A stretch of 55,235 bases of DNA from Nemertoderma westbladi. Lineage: Eukaryota > Xenacoelomorpha > Nemertodermatida > Nemertodermatidae. The stretch lies in assembly GCA_032718475.1 (NCBI GenBank), contig JAUCBJ010006961.1, forward strand, positions 1-55,235, read 5' to 3'. The position numbers and the translations under genes were made by a program. Under the pieces are notes generated by a model that saw only the letters and a program-made list of their open reading frames with translations, did no database searches and was not told the origin of the DNA. Below are positions 30,393-38,383 of the stretch, one piece after another; the stretch's first letter is position 1, and every line of letters begins with the position of its first letter.

Positions 30393-31718
30393 TCAGTGTC
30401 CTTCTACCACACATCGATGACATAGTCCGTTTGCGTCTGTGTAGGCTATACGATCTTGTTTGGGCAACGCTTGCCAGTGCTTACAACTCCTGGTCTTATG
30501 TGTTCCGTCTCGATGTAATTGACATTCGAATCCTGGATTATAGCGTTCCCTGTATAGTCCCTCACGTATCGCGCCTAGGTTTATATGTACCGATTTAGTG
30601 TTTTGGTTGTCTGTATTCGGCCTACTGGGTACATTGGGATTATGTTTATTTATGTTGTTATTTTCTTTCTGTCCCCGCCACGGTGTGGCCCTACTACCAG
30701 CTAACTGTAGACTAGCAGTCCCCTGTGTGGCCGCATGTGGTAGTGACTGTCCCACTCCCGAGAATGGGTCTGTCGGATTATGTTCGGGTTTAGGCCAGTT
30801 GTATTCGATCTTTGGCGCCTTCCCCAAACTATCCTCACTATAGACTGGGTCTGTTATTAGTTCGGCTTCGTAGTTCAAGAAGCTCGACATTTCTTCTAAA
30901 CCCGGTTCCGCACCCTTCTTTTCCCGTGTGGAGAAAGCGATTTTCCTCCACTTCCTTCGTAACCAGATCGGCAGTGCCTGCGCTATTGTGGTGATGTTGT
31001 TAGACGCGTTGAGTTCGTATGGTGCGTCTAGCATCTTTAACACGATTAACGCCTTCTCGACCTTGTTCGCAAAGGTCCTTATGCTAACGGGATTATCCTG
31101 TAGGCCACCCGATGTTATGCCTCTCAGGGTTTGCCAGATGATCTTGGCCGGGTGCCCGTATTCCCTGTCCAATGCCCGCCATGCTGCCGTGAAGCCGCCC
31201 TCGATGCCCTGGTATTGCCTCACGATGTCGTATGCTGGGCCTCCTGTATATACTTGCAGATATTTTAGGCACTCCGCCTGCGTCAAGTTCTTTGTTAGTA
31301 TTTCGTTACTATACATGCGCCGAAACTGTAGATATTCTTCCGGCCTACTCCCATCGAATTTAAACGGTTCCACAGGTGGTAACTCGATCCTAGTTTTTAA
31401 TGCATCGATTAATGTGGCCATTCCCATCGCTTGCGCTTCTAATGGGTTCGATGGATGTTGTATAGTTTCTCCTGTTGGGTACGGTCCGTCCATCCTATTT
31501 GTTTTTGACTTTGCTTGTTGCGTCGGATATATCATTGGGGGTAACGGCCCCCTCCATATTTCCGTGTCGCACGATCTGCTCTCGTCCAAGGGGTTCGATG
31601 TTCTCGCTCCTATTGGGGTATATTGTTGATATTGTGATGGGGGAATGTCACCCTGTCCCCCCCCCCCACCGGTATGTTTAGTACTGGGGTTGATGTTAAT
31701 ATATTGGGGCCCATGCAC
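30393..31718 (-). CDS. Inner element Gag core (DUF1759-like) with zinc knuckle
   Basis: 441 codons. The N-terminal 100 residues are Pro/Gly/Gln-rich (with a TGGGGGQGD tract from a G11 run, 31657-31667). Residues about 110-270 match the BEL/Pao Gag core: LPPVEPFKFDGSRPEEYLQF, AECLKYLQVYTGGPAYDIV, AAWRALDREYGHPAKI, FANKVEKALIVLKML, WLRRKWRKIAF. After a linker with NNNINKHNPN comes a Cys/His region (FECQLHRDGTHKTRSCKHW and CHRCVVEGH) that is cut by TGA in the middle of the last knuckle. It forms the particle shell and binds RNA. The sequence is unlike the outer Gag (35733-37097), so the inner element is a different family. Confidence 0.85.
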   Translation of the reverse strand: MHGPQYININPSTKHTGGGGGQGDIPPSQYQQYTPIGARTSNPLDESRSCDTEIWRGPLPPMIYPTQQAKSKTNRMDGPYPTGETIQHPSNPLEAQAMGMATLIDALKTRIELPPVEPFKFDGSRPEEYLQFRRMYSNEILTKNLTQAECLKYLQVYTGGPAYDIVRQYQGIEGGFTAAWRALDREYGHPAKIIWQTLRGITSGGLQDNPVSIRTFANKVEKALIVLKMLDAPYELNASNNITTIAQALPIWLRRKWRKIAFSTREKKGAEPGLEEMSSFLNYEAELITDPVYSEDSLGKAPKIEYNWPKPEHNPTDPFSGVGQSLPHAATQGTASLQLAGSRATPWRGQKENNNINKHNPNVPSRPNTDNQNTKSVHINLGAIREGLYRERYNPGFECQLHRDGTHKTRSCKHWQALPKQDRIAYTDANGLCHRCVVEGH

Positions 31719-32712
31719 CTATCCGCAATAATCCCCCCTCCCCTGGGTATATGTAATGTCCTTGTGTATTATAGTCATGCTGCTGTACCGATATAGGCCT
31801 ACCTACCTCTCGCCTACCTACCGGTATGTACTCCGCGACTTCCGGGTTTAATCCCGTCGTTCGCGCTACCCTATCGCCTACTCTATCTCTCCCAGCATGG
31901 CCTATAATAGTATGTGCAGTAAGGCCTACAGTATGTCCTGCAGTCTGCATGTGCCCTTCCGAACCGAAGTTTATTCTTCGCGAATCTCGAATCTCCCCGC
32001 GACTACCGCACTCTCGATCGGCAGCTATATCCCGTCGGGAAGCCTCCCTTCGATCACCTATCCTGCTCTCGTCTTCGTATCGGTACATCCTGTACCCCTC
32101 TCTTGGCGTGCGGTGCGTTTCTCCAGGGCGACGGCAATCTCCCGAAGTTCGACCCCACTGACTCCCTACCTCCATCTCTACTATCGACGGCTCGCTATCC
32201 GTCCTCGCTCTCCTATCGTTCGTGGCGACACTTCTTCTAATATCTTCTCTTCTTCTCTTTTCGACCTCTCGGTTAAACTCTACTAATCTTCTTCTATCTT
32301 CAACCCCTCTATTAAACTCTACTAATCTTCTCTCTTCTGACTGGGCTCGACGTTCCGTCGCCCGCCCTCTCGCGACGTCAACTTGTCTCTCTCTGCTCGA
32401 TCGCACGCCGCTGGGGATACTCGCAATCCCCCTATTACTCTCCATCGCCGGGTGTTGCGGTTTACCTAATTCGGCCCGCGCATTATCCGCCGACGCCTGT
32501 GGGACACTCCCTGCCCCCCCTCTCTCGCTACTAATCCCTCGCGGTGGGGTGCCCGTAGCCCCTCCCCACCCGCTACTTCTAACTTCACTATCTCTTACTA
32601 CACTTCTGCGTCCCTCTTGTCGGACACTCTCTACCCCCTTTCTCTCGCCACTAATCTTCTGTGGTGGGGCGCCCGTAGCCCCCCCCCCCCCACCCGCCAC
32701 TTCTAACTTCAC
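31696..32712 (-). pseudogene. Inner element, Arg/Gly-rich upstream frame, part 2
   Basis: 338 codons, no recognised domain. The first 70 residues are two copies of a repeat, GGGATG.PP..IS.ER.G..SV, encoded by the 120-bp DNA repeat. The rest is Arg-rich (RRLVEFNRGVEDRRRLVEFN, a 13-residue repeat). It is entered by a frame change at a G13 tract and leaves by another near 31700, where the Gag-core frame overlaps by 23 bp. Probably the same polypeptide as the 32780-34336 piece. Confidence 0.55.
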
Positions 32713-32860
32713 TACCTCTTACTACACTTCTACACCCCTCTTGTGGGGCATTCTCTGCCCCCCTCTCTCGCCGCTAATCTCATGTGGTGGGGCACCCATA
32801 GCCCCCCCCCCCCCACCCGCCACATCTAACTTCAATATCTCTTACTTCGTCTCTACACCC
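32520..32860. repeat. Three tandem copies of about 121 bp with poly-C tracts
   Basis: Units share CTCTCGC(T/C)(A/G)CTAATC, GGTGGGG(T/C)(G/A)CCC and C-rich CACCCGC(T/C)AC. Two units hold C13 tracts (32679-32691, 32802-32814) while the third has CCCCTCCCC. Each C13 coincides with a change of reading frame on the minus strand. Confidence 0.85.
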
Positions 32861-34336
32861 CTCTCTAGTCGACACACTGTCTCTACTACGGATGGGTCTA
32901 TTCACCCCCGCCTCTCTCTCTACTACTGCGTGGCCCACCAGGCCCACTTCGGGTTGGCTCAACCCCGCTACCTCCTGCCTACCAACTACGTGGCCTACCA
33001 GGCCGCCGTCGGGTTGGCTCAACCCTGCCACCTCCTGCCTACTAACTGCGTGGCCTACCAGGCCCACGTCTGCCGGGTTATGTACGTCCGACACGCTCAT
33101 ATTAATAGCACCATTCCCAATATTATTTGTTAAATCAATTAAATTATTAAAATTTGAAACGGGATTATTTAAATTATTTAAATTATAATTGTTATTATTT
33201 TCAAAATTTAAATTATTATTCGAATTATTTGAATTATTCTGAATATTTGAATTAATATTATTATTTGAATTTAAATTTAAATTACTACTACCAGGTAAAA
33301 CATTTCCTGTAATAAAGGGATTAGGGTTATCTACTACGGTACTATTAATACTAACATTTCCTAGCGTACTACTACTATCCCCCTCGCCCGTACGGCTACT
33401 GTACATACTGTACGTGTACCGCACGCTCTTTTCTCTTGCCTCACGCTCTTCGCGTTCACTCTCTTGCTCCTTCCTTCCCCTCAGTCGCCACCCTAATTCT
33501 TCCATTTTTAATTTATATGACATGCGTTCACTCTCTCGCACCCGTCTTTCTTTTGCGGAGGATGTAGCAGACTTATCGGTTGCGACGGACTTCCGCCGCC
33601 CCTCCGTCCTACTAACTTTCCCCCGCTTTCCGGGGTTATCGCTGACCGACGAGACCGAATCCTCGGAGCTAACCTCGGATTCGCCCTCGTGCGGTCCCGC
33701 CCAACCCACTAACTTAACTTCCCTGGCATCGACTAAGTATGGCCCTATGTACACTACATCAGGCCCCATACCCCTACGTTCCCATAGCCCAAACAGTTCG
33801 AAGGCAACCCCTCTCGCTCTCTTGCCGGCTAGTTCTCCCTGCCCAGAACGCACTAGGTAATCAAGGTATCTGTTCGACTCACCTAGTCGTCTCCTCAACT
33901 TCACCTGGTCTATCTCAGCCCCTCCTCTGGCTTCCTTCAGTTGTTCCCGGGTCGCGGCGTAGGCTCGTCGGAGCCGGACGACCCCGACGTCCTCGTCGTC
34001 GACATCTCCTCTCTCCCTCTGGGTCCGACGTCGTACCGTCGGCTCCACCGTTGCCGTTCCGGTGGGCCGTTCGTCGCCCTCGGCCTGTGGCTGGCCGGCG
34101 ACATCGGCATATCGACCGCCGCCCTGTGTCGACTCGTCTCTCTCCTCTCCCGTCTCACTCTCTCCTCTACTCGACTCGCTCTCTCCTCGTAGACGACCCC
34201 CCACATCTTGGTTCGCCGGGTTGCTCGTTGTCGACGTGTCCGGCGTCGTGGGTCGGTGCCGTCTCGTCGCGGCCTCACGGATCGTTAGATCGTCGTCCGA
34301 GGTCTGCGGCGGTGTCGTCTTTCCTTCTCTACTCAT
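32780..34336 (-). CDS. Inner element, first ORF (unknown, low complexity)
   Basis: 518 codons from an ATG that is the first after the 5' LTR. Residues 1-110 are Thr/Arg/Glu-rich. Residues about 115-215 look folded and helical (LRRAYAATREQLKEA, YLDYLVRSGQGELAGKRARGVAFELFGLWERRG, VVYIGPYLVDAREVKLVGW). Then comes a charged stretch, an Asn-rich stretch (NNNLNFENNNNYNLNN), and three near repeats of VGLVGHAVSRQEVAGLSQP. It ends shortly after a G13 tract. It could be the N-terminal part of Gag, comparable in position to the long N-terminal extension of the outer Gag. Function unknown. Confidence 0.6.
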   Translation of the reverse strand: MSREGKTTPPQTSDDDLTIREAATRRHRPTTPDTSTTSNPANQDVGGRLRGESESSRGESETGEERDESTQGGGRYADVAGQPQAEGDERPTGTATVEPTVRRRTQRERGDVDDEDVGVVRLRRAYAATREQLKEARGGAEIDQVKLRRRLGESNRYLDYLVRSGQGELAGKRARGVAFELFGLWERRGMGPDVVYIGPYLVDAREVKLVGWAGPHEGESEVSSEDSVSSVSDNPGKRGKVSRTEGRRKSVATDKSATSSAKERRVRESERMSYKLKMEELGWRLRGRKEQESEREEREAREKSVRYTYSMYSSRTGEGDSSSTLGNVSINSTVVDNPNPFITGNVLPGSSNLNLNSNNNINSNIQNNSNNSNNNLNFENNNNYNLNNLNNPVSNFNNLIDLTNNIGNGAINMSVSDVHNPADVGLVGHAVSRQEVAGLSQPDGGLVGHVVGRQEVAGLSQPEVGLVGHAVVEREAGVNRPIRSRDSVSTREGCRDEVRDIEVRCGGWGGGGYGCPTT

Positions 34337-34471
34337 CTTCGTCTTTGGTGGCTGGCACCCACAGTCTGTCAGGGCAGTTGGTTGGATCTAGTTCTATCAC
34401 TGTCAGACTGTTAGGGCAGCTGCTAGGATTCTATCACTGTCAGGGCAGCTGGGTGGATCTAATTCTATCAC
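34337..34471 (-). other. Inner element 5' leader with short repeats
   Basis: Three diverged direct copies of CTGTCAGGGCAGCTG...TTCTATCA, spaced about 50 bp. No clear tRNA primer site seen next to the LTR. Confidence 0.6.
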
Positions 34472-35000
34472 TGTGACGGGATCTACGGATCCCGGTTTAT
34501 CCATTGGGTTTTCTATCTACGCTTCCCCGCCGTGTGTGAAAGGTAAAAGAGTTCTGGTGTTCGGTTATATGTATAAGGTATAATATAGTTGATATATATA
34601 GTATAGTATGACACGGTTACCAGTAGATAAGTATGATGGCGGTAGCGGACGGTGATAGAAGTCACCGTTCCACCCTACTGAGCTAACTGAGTAAACTGAC
34701 TAACTGATTGCATCGACCGGTAATATATATTGCACGGTTTGGCCTTGTTACAGTACCTAGTCGATGCTGTCCCCCCATTGGCTAATATCCCTGTTGACAC
34801 CCTTTGGAGTGTTTCCCTTCACTCCCTGTGTTCTCTCTCGGTTAGGGGTTTGGCCCCTGACCCCTATTGTGTTTCTCCTTCCCACTTTATTGGGGTGACA
34901 CGAGGTTGATATTGGTAATCAACCTCGTGCTCCCAATATTGCTTTACGGTTTAATGGCTCACTTTATGGGGTTTGGTGAGGCGGAATTGATTCGCTAACA
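34472..35000 (-). repeat. 5' LTR of inner element
   Basis: Partner of 27950-28478; followed by the second GCAGA at 35001-35005. Confidence 0.95.
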
Positions 35001-35004
35001 GCAG

Positions 35005-35748
35005 ATGATGAATCGATCTACTCCCAAAAGACAGGGATATACATCATCTGATGAAGGCGATACCACCGATCCTGAAGGCGGAGGAAATAGATCTCGTCTA
35101 AGCAGACGTAGAAGAATGTCCCACCGTCAGAAATTGCCTGATTTGCCCCCAGCTGTTAGAAGACAACTAACTAACACAGGTTTAGGTAGTACAGAACCCA
35201 CAGACCAAGTAATTAAAATAGAAAGACTCCCTACTATAGTAGATGAGCCTGAAATAATTAGGCCTGTTCTTGAAATCACCCCTTCGGTGATAGAGACACC
35301 TGTGCTCCCAGAACCTACCTCTAAATTCCCTTTGCACAGTACTAAACTTCCTGTGCCCCACAAAACAACCCCTGAGACAGTTCCTGTCCTGGACTCCGAG
35401 CGAAATATCAATGATTTGTCGCCCGTTGTCTCTCGTCTACCCGCTACTACGTTGGCGGCTCCCGCTTCGGCGGTCGAGTGGGTGGAGGAGAGACGGCGGG
35501 GGATGGATCTCCTGCTCGGGCAGATGCAGGAGACTGTTAAGCAGTTCAAGGGCACAGTAAGGGAAAGTAGGTTAGAGTTGCAAGAAGTGCAGCAAAGTAT
35601 CGCGTTAGAATGCGATAAATTAGTAAATACACAAAAGGGTATACCACCACCCCCTGTAACAATGTGTCAACCTGTTAGGTCTGAAGTATTTCATGCGCAA
35701 GGTGTGGAGCCTACATCTATACTGCTATCGAAGTGGAAACTCCTATAG
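35005..35748 (+). pseudogene. Outer BEL gag, part 3 (downstream of inner insertion)
   Basis: 247 codons, in frame with 27256-27949 once the inner element is removed, so the ATG here is an internal Met. Basic start (MMNRSTPKRQ, SRRRRMSHRQKLPDLPPAVRR), Pro-rich centre, then a helix (WVEERRRGMDLLLGQMQETV, QEVQQSIALECDKLV). It stops at 35746-35748, while the next gag piece is already open in another frame (overlap 35733-35748), so a further indel lies near 35700. Confidence 0.7.
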
Positions 35749-37097
35749 TAAACCCTATTAAGGGTAATTATAAACCTGTTGACAATGATATTCCATATAG
35801 ACTTGATAATAATCCGAGAAATTTATATACCGATAACTCGATATTAAATAACACGATGGCCCAAGAAAGTTTTACGCGTCAAATGGCTAGAACCGAAGCC
35901 CGTCAAGCGGTAAAGGTGGGAGAGATCGTCAAGTTCAATGGAGATGAGATGAAACGGTTACCTTTTAATGAATATTACAAAGATAACATACAGAACTCTG
36001 TGCTATCTAACGGAGAGAAACTTAGATTCCTCATCGAGTGCTTGGAAGGATCTCCCAAGTTAATGGCGTTAAAGTTTATTGGACATCCAGATGGATTAAG
36101 ACAAGTTTGGGATACCCTAAACATCAGGTATGGTAATAGGAATAACATAGCTAGGTATTTGTATGCAAAATTGGTAGCGCCCCGAAAATTCATTAGCAGT
36201 GGGATTATAGAGTTTTCCGATGAAATTCAGGAGATCTGTAGACAATTAGATTGGCTAGGTAAGTCTCATGAATATCAGAGTTCTATGGTTATTGGAGCCG
36301 TGGCCTCTACTTTACCGAAGGGTGGAGTAGGTACACGCTGGGATAAGAAAGTGTTATATATGATGGAACAGCAACGACGAGACCCTACCATGGCTGATCT
36401 CATGTCATTCTTAGATGGAGAAGTGAAATTACAGCTCCTAAGGCAGTCCAGAGAGAAGACACCGGAAAACAAGGTAAGTGAGAAACCCTTTTCTAGGAGA
36501 AAGGTAACACCAGTGTGTTATACCGACGACGGCGAAAGCCAGGCTTCTCAAGGAGAGGACAGCGGGAAAGACACTGAAAGATCTTATTATGTCAACAAAA
36601 CGCCTAAAGACGTAAGTAAATTCAGGTCTCGAACCAATGACAGGAGAGAACAGGTAAGAAAAACCCCTCCTACGTCTCCTAAGAGAATTCAGGTAAGAAA
36701 GCCCGAAGAAAGAACGAGTGTGCACAACGTTACTCAAAATAAGGTAAGTAACATCAAACCGAAATGTGCGCTGTGTGACGGGCCCCACCGTTTGAATGTG
36801 TGTGATGAATTCCTAAAGAAATCATTAACGGATAGACGGGAAGTCATGTGGGATAAGCGGTTGTGTTATAATTGCCTCAGACAAGGACACCAACGGCGAA
36901 CCTGTTACTCCGACGCAAGGTGTGCAAAGTGCGGTGCGAAACATCATATATTGTTGCACACTGAATTCGAGCGAAACAGCCCGAGTCAGGTAAGTGAGTC
37001 CGAACTACATGTCCAATTCAGTGATGTGAATGACACTGACCAAAGTTCTGAGATGGAAGACGATGGAGTTCCGACGAAGACGAATCCTGTTACATGA
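35733..37097 (+). CDS. Outer BEL Gag core with zinc knuckles
   Basis: 454 codons; no ATG at the start of the open frame. Residues about 60-240 carry the BEL/Pao DUF1759-like pattern: VKFNGDEMKRLPFNEYYKD, LSNGEKLRFLIECLEGSPKL, WDTLNIRYGNRNNIARYLYA, ISSGIIEFSDEIQEICRQLD. A charged linker (about 245-345) is followed by cysteine motifs CALCDGPHRLNVC, CYNCLRQGHQRRTC (CCHC) and CAKCGAKHHILLH. It makes the particle and packages RNA. It ends at TGA 37095-37097, which overlaps the ATG of the protease frame (ATGA). The linker DNA is dotted with consensus splice donors. Confidence 0.88.
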   Translation: METPIVNPIKGNYKPVDNDIPYRLDNNPRNLYTDNSILNNTMAQESFTRQMARTEARQAVKVGEIVKFNGDEMKRLPFNEYYKDNIQNSVLSNGEKLRFLIECLEGSPKLMALKFIGHPDGLRQVWDTLNIRYGNRNNIARYLYAKLVAPRKFISSGIIEFSDEIQEICRQLDWLGKSHEYQSSMVIGAVASTLPKGGVGTRWDKKVLYMMEQQRRDPTMADLMSFLDGEVKLQLLRQSREKTPENKVSEKPFSRRKVTPVCYTDDGESQASQGEDSGKDTERSYYVNKTPKDVSKFRSRTNDRREQVRKTPPTSPKRIQVRKPEERTSVHNVTQNKVSNIKPKCALCDGPHRLNVCDEFLKKSLTDRREVMWDKRLCYNCLRQGHQRRTCYSDARCAKCGAKHHILLHTEFERNSPSQVSESELHVQFSDVNDTDQSSEMEDDGVPTKTNPVT

Positions 37098-38383
37098 TAA
37101 ATACCGCAGTGTATCGAGCACTTACGTATGAAAAAGACACCGACAGCGAGCTCACCCTAACTACTTCTGACAGACAACCATCTTGGAAAGCACCAACTTC
37201 CAATGTAGGAATCCGAGAATTTCCTGTAGTACAGTTAAGGGTCCACGGACCTACAAGGAGTTATATAGTGAACGCCCTCCTTGACTCCGGTAGTACAGGA
37301 ACATTCATCGACAAAGAACTAGCCGAAGACATATTTGCTGGACAACCCAAGTTCCAAACTAAGTTAAACATGTCAGGAATTATGCAGGTTTGGAAATCTA
37401 CAGTGATAGCTGATTATTATGTAGGTGCGTTGTCCACCCCCCAGGATGAACTAGGAGAACACAGCATAAGGTCAGTAAAAATGGTGGCGATAAAGAACTT
37501 CGCTACCAGCCAAGTGGAACCTTATAACTGGGATGAGGACGATTTCACCCAGCAGCTTGATATACCTAGATTCAACACCGATTACCCTGGAGTGCAAATA
37601 CTCATCGGTCAAAATGCGCATGAGGCGCTCGAGACATTGGAGAAACGGCCTGCTCAACCGCAACCACTACAAGCCTATGCGGGAAGAACTAGAGTGGGTT
37701 GGTACTTTACTGGCCCTTCCCGTAGAACTCTCATGGAAAGATTACCGAAAGATCAGGTATATCAAGTAAGAGAATGGGAAGTTGAGAGCAGTGAGTTAGA
37801 CGATCCAACTGAGGGAACTCCATACTCCTCAGATAACGACGATATCCACCAACTCTTCGACGAGGAGAATACAATTGATCTCCTTACGGAAAACGAGACT
37901 TGGCAAAACCAAGTAAACCTATGTCAGCTCATTCGTCCATCGGAACGAGACGACTATAACGACGAACTGAATGACGTCATTGAACGTTATAATGCCAAAA
38001 CTCGGGATGAACACGCCGTACGATTCTTTACTCAAGAGGCTGTAGAGCCCAATTCCTATGATAAGGCCCTATCGGTAGAAGAAGAAAGAGCCAAGCAGAT
38101 CCAAGAGACAACTACACGTTTTCTTAAAGATCAAGGTAGATATGAAATCGGTCTACCTTTCCGAAAGCGAGAACCAAAGTTCATCAACAATAGACCCTTG
38201 GCGGAGAAAAGAATTGCTCAACTACATCGACGCCTTACGGCAAATTCTTCAGCTAAAGAAATGTATCAAACGCAGTTGAAGAAATTTATTAGCAAGGAAT
38301 ATGCGGAGCGAGTACCGGAAGAAACACCTATAACTGAGAGAACGTATTATTTAACTCACCATTACGTTCCCAAACCCCGGTAA
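37094..38383 (+). CDS. Outer BEL protease and start of RT
   Basis: 429 codons starting at the ATG of an ATGA overlap with the gag stop. The aspartic protease active site is LLDSGSTGTFIDKELA at about residues 63-78. VQILIGQNAHEAL and a second part follow (RVGWYFTGPS). From about 320 comes the lead-in to RT (AVRFFTQEAVEPNSYDKALSVEEERAKQI, GRYEIGLPFRKREPKFINNR, AEKRIAQLHRRL). It ends at TAA 38381-38383, right after a C4 run (38375-38378); RT homology goes on in the next frame, so a one-base indel there is likely. Confidence 0.88.
   Translation: MINTAVYRALTYEKDTDSELTLTTSDRQPSWKAPTSNVGIREFPVVQLRVHGPTRSYIVNALLDSGSTGTFIDKELAEDIFAGQPKFQTKLNMSGIMQVWKSTVIADYYVGALSTPQDELGEHSIRSVKMVAIKNFATSQVEPYNWDEDDFTQQLDIPRFNTDYPGVQILIGQNAHEALETLEKRPAQPQPLQAYAGRTRVGWYFTGPSRRTLMERLPKDQVYQVREWEVESSELDDPTEGTPYSSDNDDIHQLFDEENTIDLLTENETWQNQVNLCQLIRPSERDDYNDELNDVIERYNAKTRDEHAVRFFTQEAVEPNSYDKALSVEEERAKQIQETTTRFLKDQGRYEIGLPFRKREPKFINNRPLAEKRIAQLHRRLTANSSAKEMYQTQLKKFISKEYAERVPEETPITERTYYLTHHYVPKPR

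Larger units (their letters stand above)
27950..35000 (-). mobile_element. Nested gag-only BEL-type LTR element
   Basis: 7,051 bp; LTRs 27950-28478 and 34472-35000, 529 bp each with 5 mismatches by hand count (about 1%), TG...CA. The target duplication GCAGA is at 27945-27949 and 35001-35005. Genes are on the minus strand, so the right LTR is the 5' LTR. Coding runs from 34336 down to 29844: two Ser/Arg/Gly-rich frames, then a BEL-type Gag core with zinc knuckle. No protease, RT, RNase H or integrase is visible. It would need enzymes in trans. Its LTRs differ less than those of the outer element, as expected for a later insertion. Confidence 0.92.

Noticed and set aside
30598-34476. Long plus-strand ORFs opposite the inner Gag
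   Set aside because: Shadows of the minus-strand genes; the minus frames carry the Gag core and zinc knuckle.
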